This document shows positions 53,899 to 63,059 of a stretch of 64,000 nt of DNA, piece after piece (position 1 is the stretch's first letter; the number at the start of each line of letters is the position of its first letter). This DNA is from Xanthobacteraceae bacterium (GTDB lineage: Bacteria; Pseudomonadota; Alphaproteobacteria; Rhizobiales; Xanthobacteraceae), in contig JANINJ010000026.1 of NCBI GenBank assembly GCA_024508855.1, positions 1-64,000 of the forward strand, written 5' to 3'. The notes under the pieces were generated by a model. The model did not search any database. It was not told the origin of the DNA and saw only the letters and a list, made by a program, of their open reading frames with translations. Made by a program: the position numbers and the translations under genes.

Positions 53899-54417
53899 TT
53901 ACGAGCGCGCCAGCGTGATCGACGCGCTGCGGAACGCACCTTCCGAGCGGATGGTGACCTTCTGCTTGTTGCCTTGGGTGGTCAGCGACAGATTGGCCGT
54001 GAATGACGGGGCGCTGACCACGACGTCGAAATGGCCGTTGCTGGCGCGCCCTTCGAGGCTTCCGCTGACGTTGCGACTGGCTTCGCTCCAGTTGCCGCTG
54101 AGCGCGCCGCCCTTGGCCAGCACATTGCTCTTCAGGTCGAACTTGTAGCTGTCACTGGCGCAGGTGAGGGTCTGGTTGAGACCCGTTCCATCGCGGCTGA
54201 CCGCATAAGTCGCGCGGCAGCGGATGCGTTCGCTCTGGCCATTGTCGAGCGCCACGGAGCCGCTTCCCGACCACACGCCGGCCATGCCGCTGAAAGCACC
54301 CGGCGACTGCGCCGAGGCCACGGAAGCCATTCCGACGAGGGCACTTGCGCCGATCGCGGCTCCGAGCGCCCAACGGCGCAGTCCGGTAGCGTTACCTTCG
54401 ACGATGGCCCAAGTCAT
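53899..54417 (-). CDS. Exported hypothetical protein, beta-rich
   Basis: A 172-residue secreted protein. The signal is about residues 15-36 (WALGAAIGASALVGMASVASA). The mature sequence alternates polar and hydrophobic residues (VWSGSGSVALDNGQSERIRC, SGSLEGRASNGHFDVVVSAP) with two cysteines, suggesting a beta-barrel or sandwich. Its SD (TAAGGAA) overlaps the stop codon of the next upstream gene (54430), so they form a coupled pair. No family name is known to me. Confidence 0.7.
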   Translation of the reverse strand: MTWAIVEGNATGLRRWALGAAIGASALVGMASVASAQSPGAFSGMAGVWSGSGSVALDNGQSERIRCRATYAVSRDGTGLNQTLTCASDSYKFDLKSNVLAKGGALSGNWSEASRNVSGSLEGRASNGHFDVVVSAPSFTANLSLTTQGNKQKVTIRSEGAFRSASITLARS

Positions 54418-54429
54418 GTGATGATTTCC

Positions 54430-54789
54430 TTATTGACGGGAGGCTTCCCAGCGGCCACTGCACGGAATGCCGCCGGAGGCGCCGTTCCATTTGCCGGAAC
54501 CGGTTTTACCACTAAGTTGACCGTTGGCGTAGGCACCCTGGATAGAGACCTTGACGAGGCCGGCGGGGCCAACGCGACCGGAGACTTCAGCGCCTGGAGC
54601 TGAAATCACACCGTCGGTGACGGTAAGAGGATACTGTGCGTGCTTCTCACAATTTCCAGTATTGGTGACGATCGTCACATTCCAAAGGCCGTCATACGGC
54701 GTCTGTGCCGAAGCGGACTGAGTGGCGATGCCGGTGGCACCGGCGATGGCCAAGCCGCAAAAAAGCGCGCGAAAGCGATCAAAACGCAT
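54430..54789 (-). CDS. Exported small hypothetical protein
   Basis: A 119-residue secreted protein starting MRFDRFRALFCGLAIAG with a signal sequence ending near ASA (residue ~28). The mature part TPYDGLWNVTIVTNTGNCEKHAQYPLTV (split) is beta-rich, with Cys pair CEKH and IPCSGRW. GGGA lies nine bases before ATG 54789. A longer start at 54810 is possible. Same transcript as the gene at 53899. Perhaps a small lipid- or ligand-binding outer-envelope protein. Confidence 0.65.
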   Translation of the reverse strand: MRFDRFRALFCGLAIAGATGIATQSASAQTPYDGLWNVTIVTNTGNCEKHAQYPLTVTDGVISAPGAEVSGRVGPAGLVKVSIQGAYANGQLSGKTGSGKWNGASGGIPCSGRWEASRQ

Positions 54790-54944
54790 TGAATATATCC
54801 CTGATGTCATGATGGCGCGCTTGTTGCCGCTTAATGTGACGAAATTTTGCTGCAATGCCGCATCCACGACCATCTACATCCAAATATGTGAACAAATTCG
54901 GCAACGAATTGTTCCAGGCCGTGAACCCGCTCTTGCTCTTCGGG

Positions 54945-55532
54945 TCAGCCCAGTTTCGGTGCATTGGTGGCGAACTGCTCGTCCTGGGGCACGGCACGAA
55001 GGCGGCCGTTGGCCTTGGCATCGTCGATCACCTGGGCGAGCAGCCTGAGCCCGAGCGGAGCGAGGGCACGCTCCCAGAGTTCGCGGGCGGTTTCACCCTT
55101 TTTCACGAAACACCAGTCCTGCGCGGCGATTGCGCCGGCGTCCATGCGATCGGCGAGGTGGTAAATCGTGCCGCCGGCAATCGGATCGCCTTCGCGGATC
55201 GTCCACTCCACGGCTGCGATACCACGGTGGCGCGGCAGCAGTGACGGATGATAGCCGATGCCACCGAAGCGCGCCGTCGCCAGCGCCTCCTTGCTGATGC
55301 GGGCATGGCTATGGGCCGTCACGATCAGGTCGGTGTTCGGCGCGATTTCGCTTGCCACCACGAGTTTCGGGTCGGCTTGCACGGTCGTCTCGATGCCTGC
55401 TGCGCGGGCGGAGGTTGCGAGGCGATCATCGGCATCGGCGACCACGACACGCGCGATCTCGACGCCGTGCTTGCGCAGCATGTCCAAAGTCGTCACGCCG
55501 AAGTGGCGCGAGCCGACAAGCGTAATCCGCAT
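54945..55532 (-). CDS. Formyltransferase-like protein with altered catalytic Asn
   Basis: A 195-residue protein with the N-terminal fold of formyl transferases (purN/fmt/arnA type). HPSLLPRHRGIAAVEWTIREGD and GGTIYHLADRMDAGAI are clear and carry the catalytic His and Asp. The third catalytic residue, an Asn two places before the His (N-x-H), is Gly here (GIGYHPSLLP). It lacks the C-terminal OB domain of methionyl-tRNA formyltransferase. Folate-dependent transfer is thus uncertain. ATG 55532 is selected. Confidence 0.75.
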   Translation of the reverse strand: MRITLVGSRHFGVTTLDMLRKHGVEIARVVVADADDRLATSARAAGIETTVQADPKLVVASEIAPNTDLIVTAHSHARISKEALATARFGGIGYHPSLLPRHRGIAAVEWTIREGDPIAGGTIYHLADRMDAGAIAAQDWCFVKKGETARELWERALAPLGLRLLAQVIDDAKANGRLRAVPQDEQFATNAPKLG

Positions 55533-55871
55533 GATCAATTTTCTCGCATTATCGAAGGGAAGAGACTTGGGTTGGAACGATCGGTTTGAGTGTTCGGGCA
55601 GCTGATCAGATCGGCCACCCGGCAGATTCATCCAATCGCAACCCGTTCCTGACGGCAAGGGCGTTTCCGGGTTTCCCACGGCCGACAGCAAAGCCCCTGC
55701 ATTCGAAGAGGTTAGGGAGGGGGCGTCAACCTTCCTGTGAGCCTGTGGCCGGCCGCAGGATAGGCTGAAGGCAGGCCGATTGCCGGTCGCGTCTTTTTTG
55801 ATTCGCGCGCGCAACCAACGTTACGGAAGAACGTTGCGGGGGTGCTGGGTGGCTATTCCCAGGAGCGCACC

Positions 55872-56291
55872 ATGTGTGAATATAGCCTTCATGCGGTCGC
55901 GACACGGCCGGCCGAGGTGGGAGAATCGCTGATCTCAAGCACCTTTCCCCATACGACGACGCGCGGATTTGCCTCCGAGAATGATCCGACAATGGCGGTC
56001 TGTCTGCGTCCGGGCACGGAACTGGCGTTTGAAAATGAAGTGATGCGCGACGGGCTGGTCTTCCACCGGAGGATCGGCGACCGGCTGGCACGCTTCCGCC
56101 AGATCAACACCGACGATCCGAACCGGCATCACGACGCGCTGGAGTTTGCCAACGGCGTCATGGTGATGGTGACCGATCTGATGCCCGGACAGCGCGTCAT
56201 CGTACTGCAACTGCCCGCCGATCCGGCCGAGATGCCGGCCCGGGAGGAACGGACAGTGCCGGACGAGGCGATCGTCGGGTTGCATTTGTAA
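55872..56291 (+). CDS. Conserved hypothetical protein
   Basis: A 139-residue soluble protein starting MCEYSLHAVATRPAEVGE. FENEVMRDGLVFHRRIGDRLARFRQIN and HDALEFANGVMVMVTDL are the best-conserved looking parts. I recognise no named domain. AGGAG is seven bases before the ATG. The gene stands alone between the formyltransferase and GFA genes. Confidence 0.7.
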   Translation: MCEYSLHAVATRPAEVGESLISSTFPHTTTRGFASENDPTMAVCLRPGTELAFENEVMRDGLVFHRRIGDRLARFRQINTDDPNRHHDALEFANGVMVMVTDLMPGQRVIVLQLPADPAEMPAREERTVPDEAIVGLHL

Positions 56292-56444
56292 GGTCGCAGC
56301 AATCGGCCAGCGAAGCGATGGTGTTAAATGCGCCATCGCGGCCCGCTGATTGACGAGCAACAATGTCGTCGCCGCATCGCTGTGGCTGCGAGGGCGATTT
56401 GACGTTTGCGATTGATCCATCGACAGCTGGGGCGACGCTCCGGC

Positions 56445-56885
56445 CTACCCGGAAACAGGCGTCGGCCAGCCAACCAGTGTCGTCGGACACCAGCGAGCCT
56501 TTCGGCGGGCGATGCGTCCCTCGGCATCCTCGGCGTCGTAGTTGCGCGCCTCGGCCGTGCGCGTGAATAGCGCGCGATCGTCGAGCGTATCGACGTTAAG
56601 GACACTCCACACCTTGCCTCCGTCGGTCAGCGTCATTGCGACATAGACGCCGCATTGTCGGCAGATAATCTGATCGGAAGTCTTGAGACCGAACCTGTAG
56701 CGCTGAAGATGCTGTGGGTCCGCAGCCGTCAACGTCAGGTGCGCCTTGGGATCGGAGAATGCCCGCGCATTATGCTTGCGGCAAAACGAGCATTGACATG
56801 CGCCGAGGACCTGGTCGGCTGGCTGCCGGTCGGTCGCAAGCTCGACACGAATGGCTCCGCAGTGACACTGGCCCTTGAAGAGCAT
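56445..56885 (-). CDS. GFA family zinc protein (glutathione-dependent formaldehyde-activating type)
   Basis: A 146-residue protein with a GFA/CENP-V fold. Zinc ligands are seen as CHCGAIRVEL (residues 7-10), CQCSFCRKHNA and ICRQCGVYV. Enzymes of this family are assigned to the S-hydroxymethylglutathione pathway, but many members have unproven activity. It lies alone. Confidence 0.88.
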   Translation of the reverse strand: MLFKGQCHCGAIRVELATDRQPADQVLGACQCSFCRKHNARAFSDPKAHLTLTAADPQHLQRYRFGLKTSDQIICRQCGVYVAMTLTDGGKVWSVLNVDTLDDRALFTRTAEARNYDAEDAEGRIARRKARWCPTTLVGWPTPVSG

Positions 56886-56989
56886 CTATCGATCCTTTCT
56901 CCGAATTCGGCCCAAAAGCCCTGCACCAACATTGGGGATGTTCAAGGTGTCGCCGACGTCATGGTCGCACGTATGAGATGACGCCGCAA

Positions 56990-57124
56990 AATCGCTTCGG
57001 TGTGAACCGCTTCACACCCGACGATCCGGGAGAGTGCTATCCGTTGCGTCGGAGATCATATCTCCTCCCTCGGAAGCGTCCCTTGACTTGCCGCGCTGAA
57101 TGTCTCCTCAGCGCGGCTTTTATT
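56990..57124 (+). ncRNA. Possible small RNA with anti-SD-like loops and intrinsic terminator
   Basis: A gene-free plus-strand stretch with three hairpins. First is GGTGTGAA/TTCACACC at about 56999-57018. Next is GGAGAT/ATCTCC (57051-57066) next to CTCCTCCCT. Last is a strong terminator GCCGCGCTGA/TCAGCGCGGC (57090-57117) with a loop containing TCTCCTC and a TTTTATTT run. No upstream plus-strand gene could use this terminator. Anti-Shine-Dalgarno CUCCUCCC loops are known from rhizobial and rhodobacter sRNAs. Functional assignment is inference. Confidence 0.4.
57090..57124 (+). terminator. Intrinsic terminator with no associated plus-strand gene
   Basis: A ten-base-pair stem (57090-57099 with 57108-57117) followed by TTTTATTT. 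The nearest coding genes on both sides read on the minus strand, so it points to an unannotated plus-strand transcript. Confidence 0.8.
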
Positions 57125-57135
57125 TCAGGTAACTC

Positions 57136-58599
57136 TCAAGCCAACGTGTTCTTATAGATGCGCCCGTCCTTCACGATGATCTTCAGGTTTTTTTCGGGAT
57201 CGGCGATCAGCTTGATGTTGGCGATCGGATCGCCGTCGATCAACAGCAGATCGGCATAGGCGCCGGCCTCGATGACTCCAACCTTGTTGGGGTAGGGGTT
57301 GCGCGGACCCGACATCGCGAGAAGCTCGGCATTGGTGCCGGTCGCCATTACCAGGATCTCGTCGTTCGAGTACCAGCGCGACATCGTCGTCAGGATCGCG
57401 CCCTGATTTTTGGTCATCGCGGGGTTGAACAATAGGTCCGTGCCCCAAGCTGTTTTGAGCTTGTACTTCTTGGCCAGACCGTAAGCCGTGTCGGTGCCCG
57501 CGTACATCGTGCGTTGCTTTGCCTGGTTTGCCGATCCTTCAGGATAGGAATTGGAGAATTCGTTCTCGATGAAGGCCTGCGAGGAAAACCAGATTCCCTT
57601 GTCGGCGATCATTTTCGCCGTGTCCTCGTCCATCAACTGGCCATGTTCGATGCATCGCACGCCGCCGCGTATCGCGGTCTGGATGGCGCGCGATGTATAG
57701 GCGTGGACGGTGACATAGGTGCCCCAGTTCTCGGCACAATCGACGGCGGCGCGGAATTCCGGTTCGGTGTACTGGCTGACGTCGATCGGATCGAAATTCG
57801 AGGCCACGCCGCCTCCCGCAGCGAGTTTGATCTGGCTGGCGCCGAGCATCAGTTGCTCACGCGTGCGCTTCAGCACCTGGTCCACACCATCGGCGATCAT
57901 TCCGGCACCGGCAGCTTCGCCATGGGTGAGCGAGGCATCGATCTGTGCCGGCACCTCATAGGGCAGGCGGAAGTCGCCATGGCCGCTTGTCTGCGAGATC
58001 ATCGCGCCCGACGGCCAGATGCGGGGGCCGGGATTCAATCCGCGGTCGATGGCGCGCTTGAGGCCGAAGGAGGGACCCGCCATATCGCGGATAGTCGTAA
58101 AGCCGCGCATCAGCGTTTTTCGGGCTTCCTCGGCGGCCACGAGGTTGATGTAGCCAATGTCTGCCGTCATCAGGTCCATCATCGGCACCGCAGCCATCAT
58201 GGAATGCCAATGGGCGTCGATCAGGCCGGGCATCAGTGTGCGGCCGCCGCAGTCGATGGTTTCCGAACCGGCAGCGAGTGGGGACGCGGCTTCCTCGATC
58301 GATTTGATCTTGTTACCCTCGATGACGACGCGCTTGCCTTCGATCAGCTTGCCCGATTTGCCGTCGAACAGCTTGATGTTGGTGAAGGCGATCGGGGACT
58401 TCGGCGCATCGGGAATGGCGGCAGATGCCTGCTTCGGCCAGAAGGCTGCTGCGCCGACGACGGCGCCTGCGCCGGTCAGGAACGAGCGCCGGGAGAACCG
58501 TCGCTCCACCATGTCATTGAGACGGGCAAAGGCCGGGCTGTGGCACAGGCAGGTGAAGGCCTGTGGTTCGGTCTCATTGACGGGAGTGCAAGTGAACAT
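57136..58599 (-). CDS. Tat-exported metal-dependent amidohydrolase
   Basis: A 487-residue amidohydrolase of the imidazolonepropionase-like group. From MFTCTPVNETEP a Tat signal follows (ERRFSRRSFLTGAGAVVGAAAF, about residues 32-55). Metal ligands are in LIDAHWHSM (HxH), IKLAAGGG (Lys), TVHAYTS, CIEHGQL and WGTDLLF. All needed residues for a binuclear site are present. The substrate may be a cyclic amide, peptide or organophosphate. The start at 58599 has GAGGAGCCC upstream. The frame is open further upstream into a truncated DNA-binding-like gene. The window's tatABC fits it. Confidence 0.85.
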   Translation of the reverse strand: MFTCTPVNETEPQAFTCLCHSPAFARLNDMVERRFSRRSFLTGAGAVVGAAAFWPKQASAAIPDAPKSPIAFTNIKLFDGKSGKLIEGKRVVIEGNKIKSIEEAASPLAAGSETIDCGGRTLMPGLIDAHWHSMMAAVPMMDLMTADIGYINLVAAEEARKTLMRGFTTIRDMAGPSFGLKRAIDRGLNPGPRIWPSGAMISQTSGHGDFRLPYEVPAQIDASLTHGEAAGAGMIADGVDQVLKRTREQLMLGASQIKLAAGGGVASNFDPIDVSQYTEPEFRAAVDCAENWGTYVTVHAYTSRAIQTAIRGGVRCIEHGQLMDEDTAKMIADKGIWFSSQAFIENEFSNSYPEGSANQAKQRTMYAGTDTAYGLAKKYKLKTAWGTDLLFNPAMTKNQGAILTTMSRWYSNDEILVMATGTNAELLAMSGPRNPYPNKVGVIEAGAYADLLLIDGDPIANIKLIADPEKNLKIIVKDGRIYKNTLA

Positions 58600-59115
58600 C
58601 GTCGGGCTCCTCGTTGTCATGCCGGTGGGTAGTCCCGGTAGTGTAATCTGGCGTTTGCCCGATTGCCGACGTCGAAGATCGACGAGTTTGGCTTCCTGAA
58701 TTCCTTCGGTGATTTCCAGAAAGATCGTCTTACCGTCAATTCGAAACTTCTGGGTTGAGAAGGGGCGTTCGTCGTGGACCTCCTCAGCCGCGCGCTGATA
58801 GCACTCGCGGATGGTCGGCAGGCCAAGTCCAATGTCGCGAAAGGCCTTCACGAACCTCAGTTCAATTAGGTCGCGAAAGCTGAACTCGATCAGATCGTCA
58901 TCGTTGGAGTAGTCTGGCCGCCACAGAAGTTCGGAATGACCGCCGGATTCTTCATTGCCAAAGTCATACCCGCGGAGCCACCGCGCCACGGTGCTCCGGG
59001 AAACATGACGTACAGGGGTCGATCCGCGGCTGAAGTTTAAAAGACGCAAGCCCTCAGAGGCGCTGTAAGCGCCCCGGCTCAAAGCGTCCGGTTCCCGCGA
59101 TTCCGAGGTACGCAT
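58600..59115 (-). pseudogene. Truncated HTH/DUF433-like gene running into the amidohydrolase
   Basis: About 172 codons from ATG 59115 with no stop before the amidohydrolase start. The segment AYSASEGLRLLNFSRG, then STVARWLRGY, IEFSFRDLIELRFVKAF and GLPTIRECYQRA, and KTIFLEI resembles the N-terminal half of the DUF433-like antitoxin/MerR-like family. Its expected C-terminal DUF433 region is lost and the frame continues through LPTGMTTRSPT into the next gene. This looks like a deletion join at an island edge. A fused 659-residue protein is possible. Confidence 0.55.
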
Positions 59116-59756
59116 GCAGAATCTCTAGCGGATTGCCGACGCCGGCGAAAGCGGGCCATCCCCCGTCCGGTCCCGAAGAATGTTCTTTTACTCAGTATTT
59201 TGATGGACATGGGTGTGACAAACCCGGACCAGTGAAATCGGCCTTTTTCCAAATCAGGAATGCCATTGTCTTGCAAGCGAGGCGAAGCGGCCGAGTGAGC
59301 CTTTCGGGCTCAATACTCGAGCTTGGCAGGCTGATGGCTTGCGCCGAGGAGGGGGTAGGCATTAGTGGCGAGGAGTATGCGACGGCTCTGTGTCGGCCAT
59401 GGGCTCTCGCAGGAAGCTTGCCCGGGATGCGCATATTGATCGGCCATAGCAGCGCGAATGGCCGCGCTGGACGCTTTCATCGGCGCCCTACAGAGCATTC
59501 GGCGCTCTGGGGGAGAGATTGGAATTTTAGGTCGCCCCAATTGAAGCGCGGGCTGTAGCAGCGTGCCGGCTATCCATTGAGCCGGAAAAGCACAATGCAA
59601 AGCGATGGCGGTTGCAGGTGTTTCCGTACCTGAAGTTTTTTCCTTATGAGTTCTTGAGATTGGTCTTTCGTCTATAGAAAGGCGATATGCCATTGAATCT
59701 TCTCGTCAAAGTTGTACGCTAGCTCGTTGGGGGCGATCGATCGATGAAATTAAAAA
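59116..59756. other. Gene-free spacer upstream of the DruH-like gene
   Basis: A 641-base gap between divergent genes. A weak promoter-like pair (TTGAAT near 59694 and TACGCT 16 bases on) could serve the plus-strand genes. I see no tRNA, integrase or direct repeat that would mark an integration site. Short frames within lack support. Confidence 0.45.
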
Positions 59757-62700
59757 GTGCTCCCCGAAGTTGGGGGAACGGTGGGAGACCCGGGGGAGCT
59801 TAAGGCAGCGTTTCAGGCCTTGATTGCGGCGAGGGGGCTAAGCCATCCTGATGCGCGACCGTTGTATGCTTATCGGTTCGAACGCACCGACTACGAGCAC
59901 GTTTGTGACGTCTTAAGGCGTTTTGGTCCGTCAGCAGTTCTCGACCGGCATGGCGCTGCGCTTGTCGTCGCCTATGTGGCTGAATGGTTCCGGCGTGAGC
60001 GGAGCGGAGGTCATTGGGATTGGATTCGGCCGCTAGGGAGCATTGGCTACGAGTATGGACCTCATGCTCGGATCCAATACCGAGACATCGAGAACCTAGT
60101 GAGTTCTGGTTTGACCGCGTGGCGGCGACCAGAACCAAGAGGCAGCGAACGGCTCCTTGCAATCGTAAGAGAGGCCGGTTTCCCTGTAGCCTCGGTTCGA
60201 GAAGATCCGCGGATTGCGTCATGGCTCAAGAATGCGGTGAGATGCGCGGAGAAAGGTTTTTCCGTTCGGGATTCAGTTGGCGCAGAAGCTTGGCGCGTGT
60301 CGGATCGGTTGGCCCAAGCCCTGTTCGAGCCAGCCACTGAACTGTGCGAGAAGATCGTAGAGCTGCGCGTTTGCCTGCCCGCACAGCAGGAGCGGGGAAG
60401 CGACCCGGTCGACTACCTCGATCAGACGAGACCTAACTGGCGCCATGAGCTTCCCTTCGACGTGGAAGGCGAAGACATCCGTACGATGGTGGAGGAGATT
60501 GTTCGGCTGCGCGAAGATCCTGGAGCCGCCCTGGATGTAATTCGCAATCTCGTTCTGTCCGATGATGGATGGCATCCCCGAGCGTCACTTGGATTGTCCG
60601 GCAATGTTGACCTGAAGCGACTACCTCCTAGCGTTAGTGACGCCGTGCGAAATGGTCGTCGAGTTCGAATCTTTCCGCGGCCACCGTTCTGTGACGAACT
60701 CGTAGCCGTGGCGGCCATCGAAACGGTCGAGGCCGATGACGAGCCGGTGCACGAACTTCGGCGGTTCGTCACGACCTTTGAAGCTCCTCTTGCTTTGGCA
60801 AACGAAGCGCGTCTCCTCGTGCAATCCGGAAATAGTACGATCGGTGAGTTCATTGCGCCTGGCGGAGACTCGCTGCTTCACCCGATCATTGCTCTTCAGG
60901 TCGAGCAAGTGAGCGAGGACGGCGCGCCCAAGAGCCTGCGAGTGTTAGGAACTTCGCCGGCCCAAACAGGTCGTCCCGTGCTCGCACTCGCAATCCGAGA
61001 AGAATCTTTCCATTCGGTCTCATTCTCCGACGGTTTTACCGACCTTGGACGTTGCGTTGGATCCGACCATCGCGTCATCAGCTTCCAAGGAACCGCCAGC
61101 ATCATGCTCGGTGGGACGCGTTGGATATGGCGTACCGCCGCCGAACGTGAGGTCGACGGTCGCTTGGTCCTCGTCGGAGGCCTCGTGCCGAGCGTGCGAG
61201 AGCCGGTCTTTCTTGGCGTTCCCCAAGTGTGGATCGAACGCGAAAACCATTTGTCGACCCCGCGCCGCCAGTCGCTTCATTGGCGCCCGCGCGGAAGAGG
61301 GATTTGGCATCCGATCGACAAGGGTAAACCTTGGGGTGACGTGGACCTGGCCATCATCGAAGACGGCGAGCTGCGTTATGCGATAGGCGCATCTATCGTC
61401 TCGCCAAGTTTCACAATCGAAGTGGACCGCCGAAATCGCGCGCTCCGTATTGCAGACGTGCAGACTCGTATCGTTGCGGCTCGCGCCGAGGATAAGTTGA
61501 ACGTCCGATTGGAAGGCGAGCACGCTGTCATTGCTCTCGGAGTACCCACAAAAGCAGCAACAATAACGCTTTACCTCAGATGGGATGCCGAACTCCAAGT
61601 GACTTTTGCAGACCCGAGCTATGAGCTGCGAATAGTCGATGAGAACGATTTCCTCATGCGGTCAAGGATGACATTATCGGTCGACGCGCTGAAAGGGCTC
61701 CGGCTGATAGCAACACGGGAGGTTTCTCTGTGCATGGAATTGCGCGCAAACGATATTCAGCGCATTTCAGTCTCCAGGACCATCTCGGGAGAAGTGCCGC
61801 TTTCAGCATTTGCCGACACCATTAATCAGTTGCTCGGTAGTTCGGAAAACCTGGATGCTCGAGTCCGTCTCTCCGCCCTCGGAGCGAGCGATCACATAGC
61901 AGATGTTCGCTGGTATGATGACGAGATCGATCCCTTCAATGCACCACCCCCAAATGCATTCGCCGCGCTCGGTATCCTGAACCGACTTGATGTCCATGCA
62001 TTTTGTCTAACGCGCCCTGCGGCCGGCACAATCGACGTTGACGCTCCCGCGAGCCAGGCAGTCATGCGATCGGAGCTTGCGACCAAACTGCCGCCCGGGC
62101 CGTGGTTGATTTTTGGGCGGCGGCGACAAGGACCCAAGATTAGGCCGAGGATTGTCCCGTCGGAAGGAAGGAGGTCAACGGCTGAGGCTGAGAGTACGGC
62201 CTTGGAGCGAGCGATCGAGATTGAGGCATCTGGTGTACGTCTGAACGCGCTTTTGCACGCGTATTCGAAGCCCGATCAGCTTTCCATGCGCGAGCTTCGA
62301 ATGATCATGGATCTTCTCGTGCTCTCACGGAAGGAGGGGCTGCCGATTTCCTCCGTTGACGCATTGAGGTTACTCGGGCGTTGCCCCCCTCTCGCCGTCT
62401 CGCTGCTCGCCTCTTGCGAGTCGCTGGCAGAACGCGCCGCGCTGCTCGATCTGCAGCGGGAGCTGCCCTTTTTGTGGTGCTCCACCTCCGTTGGGGATTG
62501 GCTCGAAGCGTTTTCGCTTCGCCTGAAGCAGATAGGCGAGAAGCTCGCTGCTGTCGGAATCGAGAGCGCAGCTGGGATTAGAAGCATAAGTGGTGCCCTT
62601 GATGATATCGTCAATCTGAGGCCCGAGTTGTCGGCACATGCAAAATTCGTCTTTCTTGTTTGTGTCGCTGCGGAAATGGCCAAACATAGAAAGACGATTG

Positions 62701-63059
62701 ATGGAACAACGCTCAATTTTCGTCAGTCCCCTCGTCGCGATGGGATTCGGCGGGAAGTGGATCGACTGATCGGCCGGCATGATGACGATACATTGCCTCC
62801 GCAAAGCATATTCAGCTCGAAAACCCTGCTCTCTAGGCGACCGTACTTCGAGCCTTACAACTCGAATTTTTCCGAGGTTATCGCGGCGCCGCTGCTCGTC
62901 GCCGATCATGCGAGCGGAAGAGTTAGGCTTGAGCAAGACGAACTACGGCGTAGTCGTGACGCGTGGCTGTACGATCCTGAGTATTTCGAAACGGTCTTTC
63001 CAATGGGGCTAGACGAAGCGCTTCGCAGCTCTGCGAGCGCTGAGAAGGTGCGGGCATGA
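59757..63059 (+). CDS. druH: Very large STY4851/ECs_5259-family protein, probable DruH of Druantia type III
   Basis: An 1100-residue soluble protein with no membrane segment or signal. I recognise the N-terminal region (GLSHPDARPLYAYRFERTDY and WFRRERSGGHWDWIRPLG, about residues 25-100) as that of proteins encoded before a large helicase in enterobacterial defence loci (STY4851/ECs_5259 family), which corresponds in my reading to DruH. Later domains are unassigned. It starts with GTG 59757 or possibly GTG 59781 (GGGGGAAC before it). Its stop overlaps the helicase start as ATGA (63056-63059). Codon use is less G+C-biased than core genes. The assignment rests on memory of families, not on a search. 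Confidence 0.62.
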   Translation: MLPEVGGTVGDPGELKAAFQALIAARGLSHPDARPLYAYRFERTDYEHVCDVLRRFGPSAVLDRHGAALVVAYVAEWFRRERSGGHWDWIRPLGSIGYEYGPHARIQYRDIENLVSSGLTAWRRPEPRGSERLLAIVREAGFPVASVREDPRIASWLKNAVRCAEKGFSVRDSVGAEAWRVSDRLAQALFEPATELCEKIVELRVCLPAQQERGSDPVDYLDQTRPNWRHELPFDVEGEDIRTMVEEIVRLREDPGAALDVIRNLVLSDDGWHPRASLGLSGNVDLKRLPPSVSDAVRNGRRVRIFPRPPFCDELVAVAAIETVEADDEPVHELRRFVTTFEAPLALANEARLLVQSGNSTIGEFIAPGGDSLLHPIIALQVEQVSEDGAPKSLRVLGTSPAQTGRPVLALAIREESFHSVSFSDGFTDLGRCVGSDHRVISFQGTASIMLGGTRWIWRTAAEREVDGRLVLVGGLVPSVREPVFLGVPQVWIERENHLSTPRRQSLHWRPRGRGIWHPIDKGKPWGDVDLAIIEDGELRYAIGASIVSPSFTIEVDRRNRALRIADVQTRIVAARAEDKLNVRLEGEHAVIALGVPTKAATITLYLRWDAELQVTFADPSYELRIVDENDFLMRSRMTLSVDALKGLRLIATREVSLCMELRANDIQRISVSRTISGEVPLSAFADTINQLLGSSENLDARVRLSALGASDHIADVRWYDDEIDPFNAPPPNAFAALGILNRLDVHAFCLTRPAAGTIDVDAPASQAVMRSELATKLPPGPWLIFGRRRQGPKIRPRIVPSEGRRSTAEAESTALERAIEIEASGVRLNALLHAYSKPDQLSMRELRMIMDLLVLSRKEGLPISSVDALRLLGRCPPLAVSLLASCESLAERAALLDLQRELPFLWCSTSVGDWLEAFSLRLKQIGEKLAAVGIESAAGIRSISGALDDIVNLRPELSAHAKFVFLVCVAAEMAKHRKTIDGTTLNFRQSPRRDGIRREVDRLIGRHDDDTLPPQSIFSSKTLLSRRPYFEPYNSNFSEVIAAPLLVADHASGRVRLEQDELRRSRDAWLYDPEYFETVFPMGLDEALRSSASAEKVRA

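Noticed and set aside
59116-59756. Search for a tRNA, integrase gene or att repeat at the edge of the defence locus
   Set aside because: No cloverleaf, integrase frame or direct repeat could be recognised by eye.
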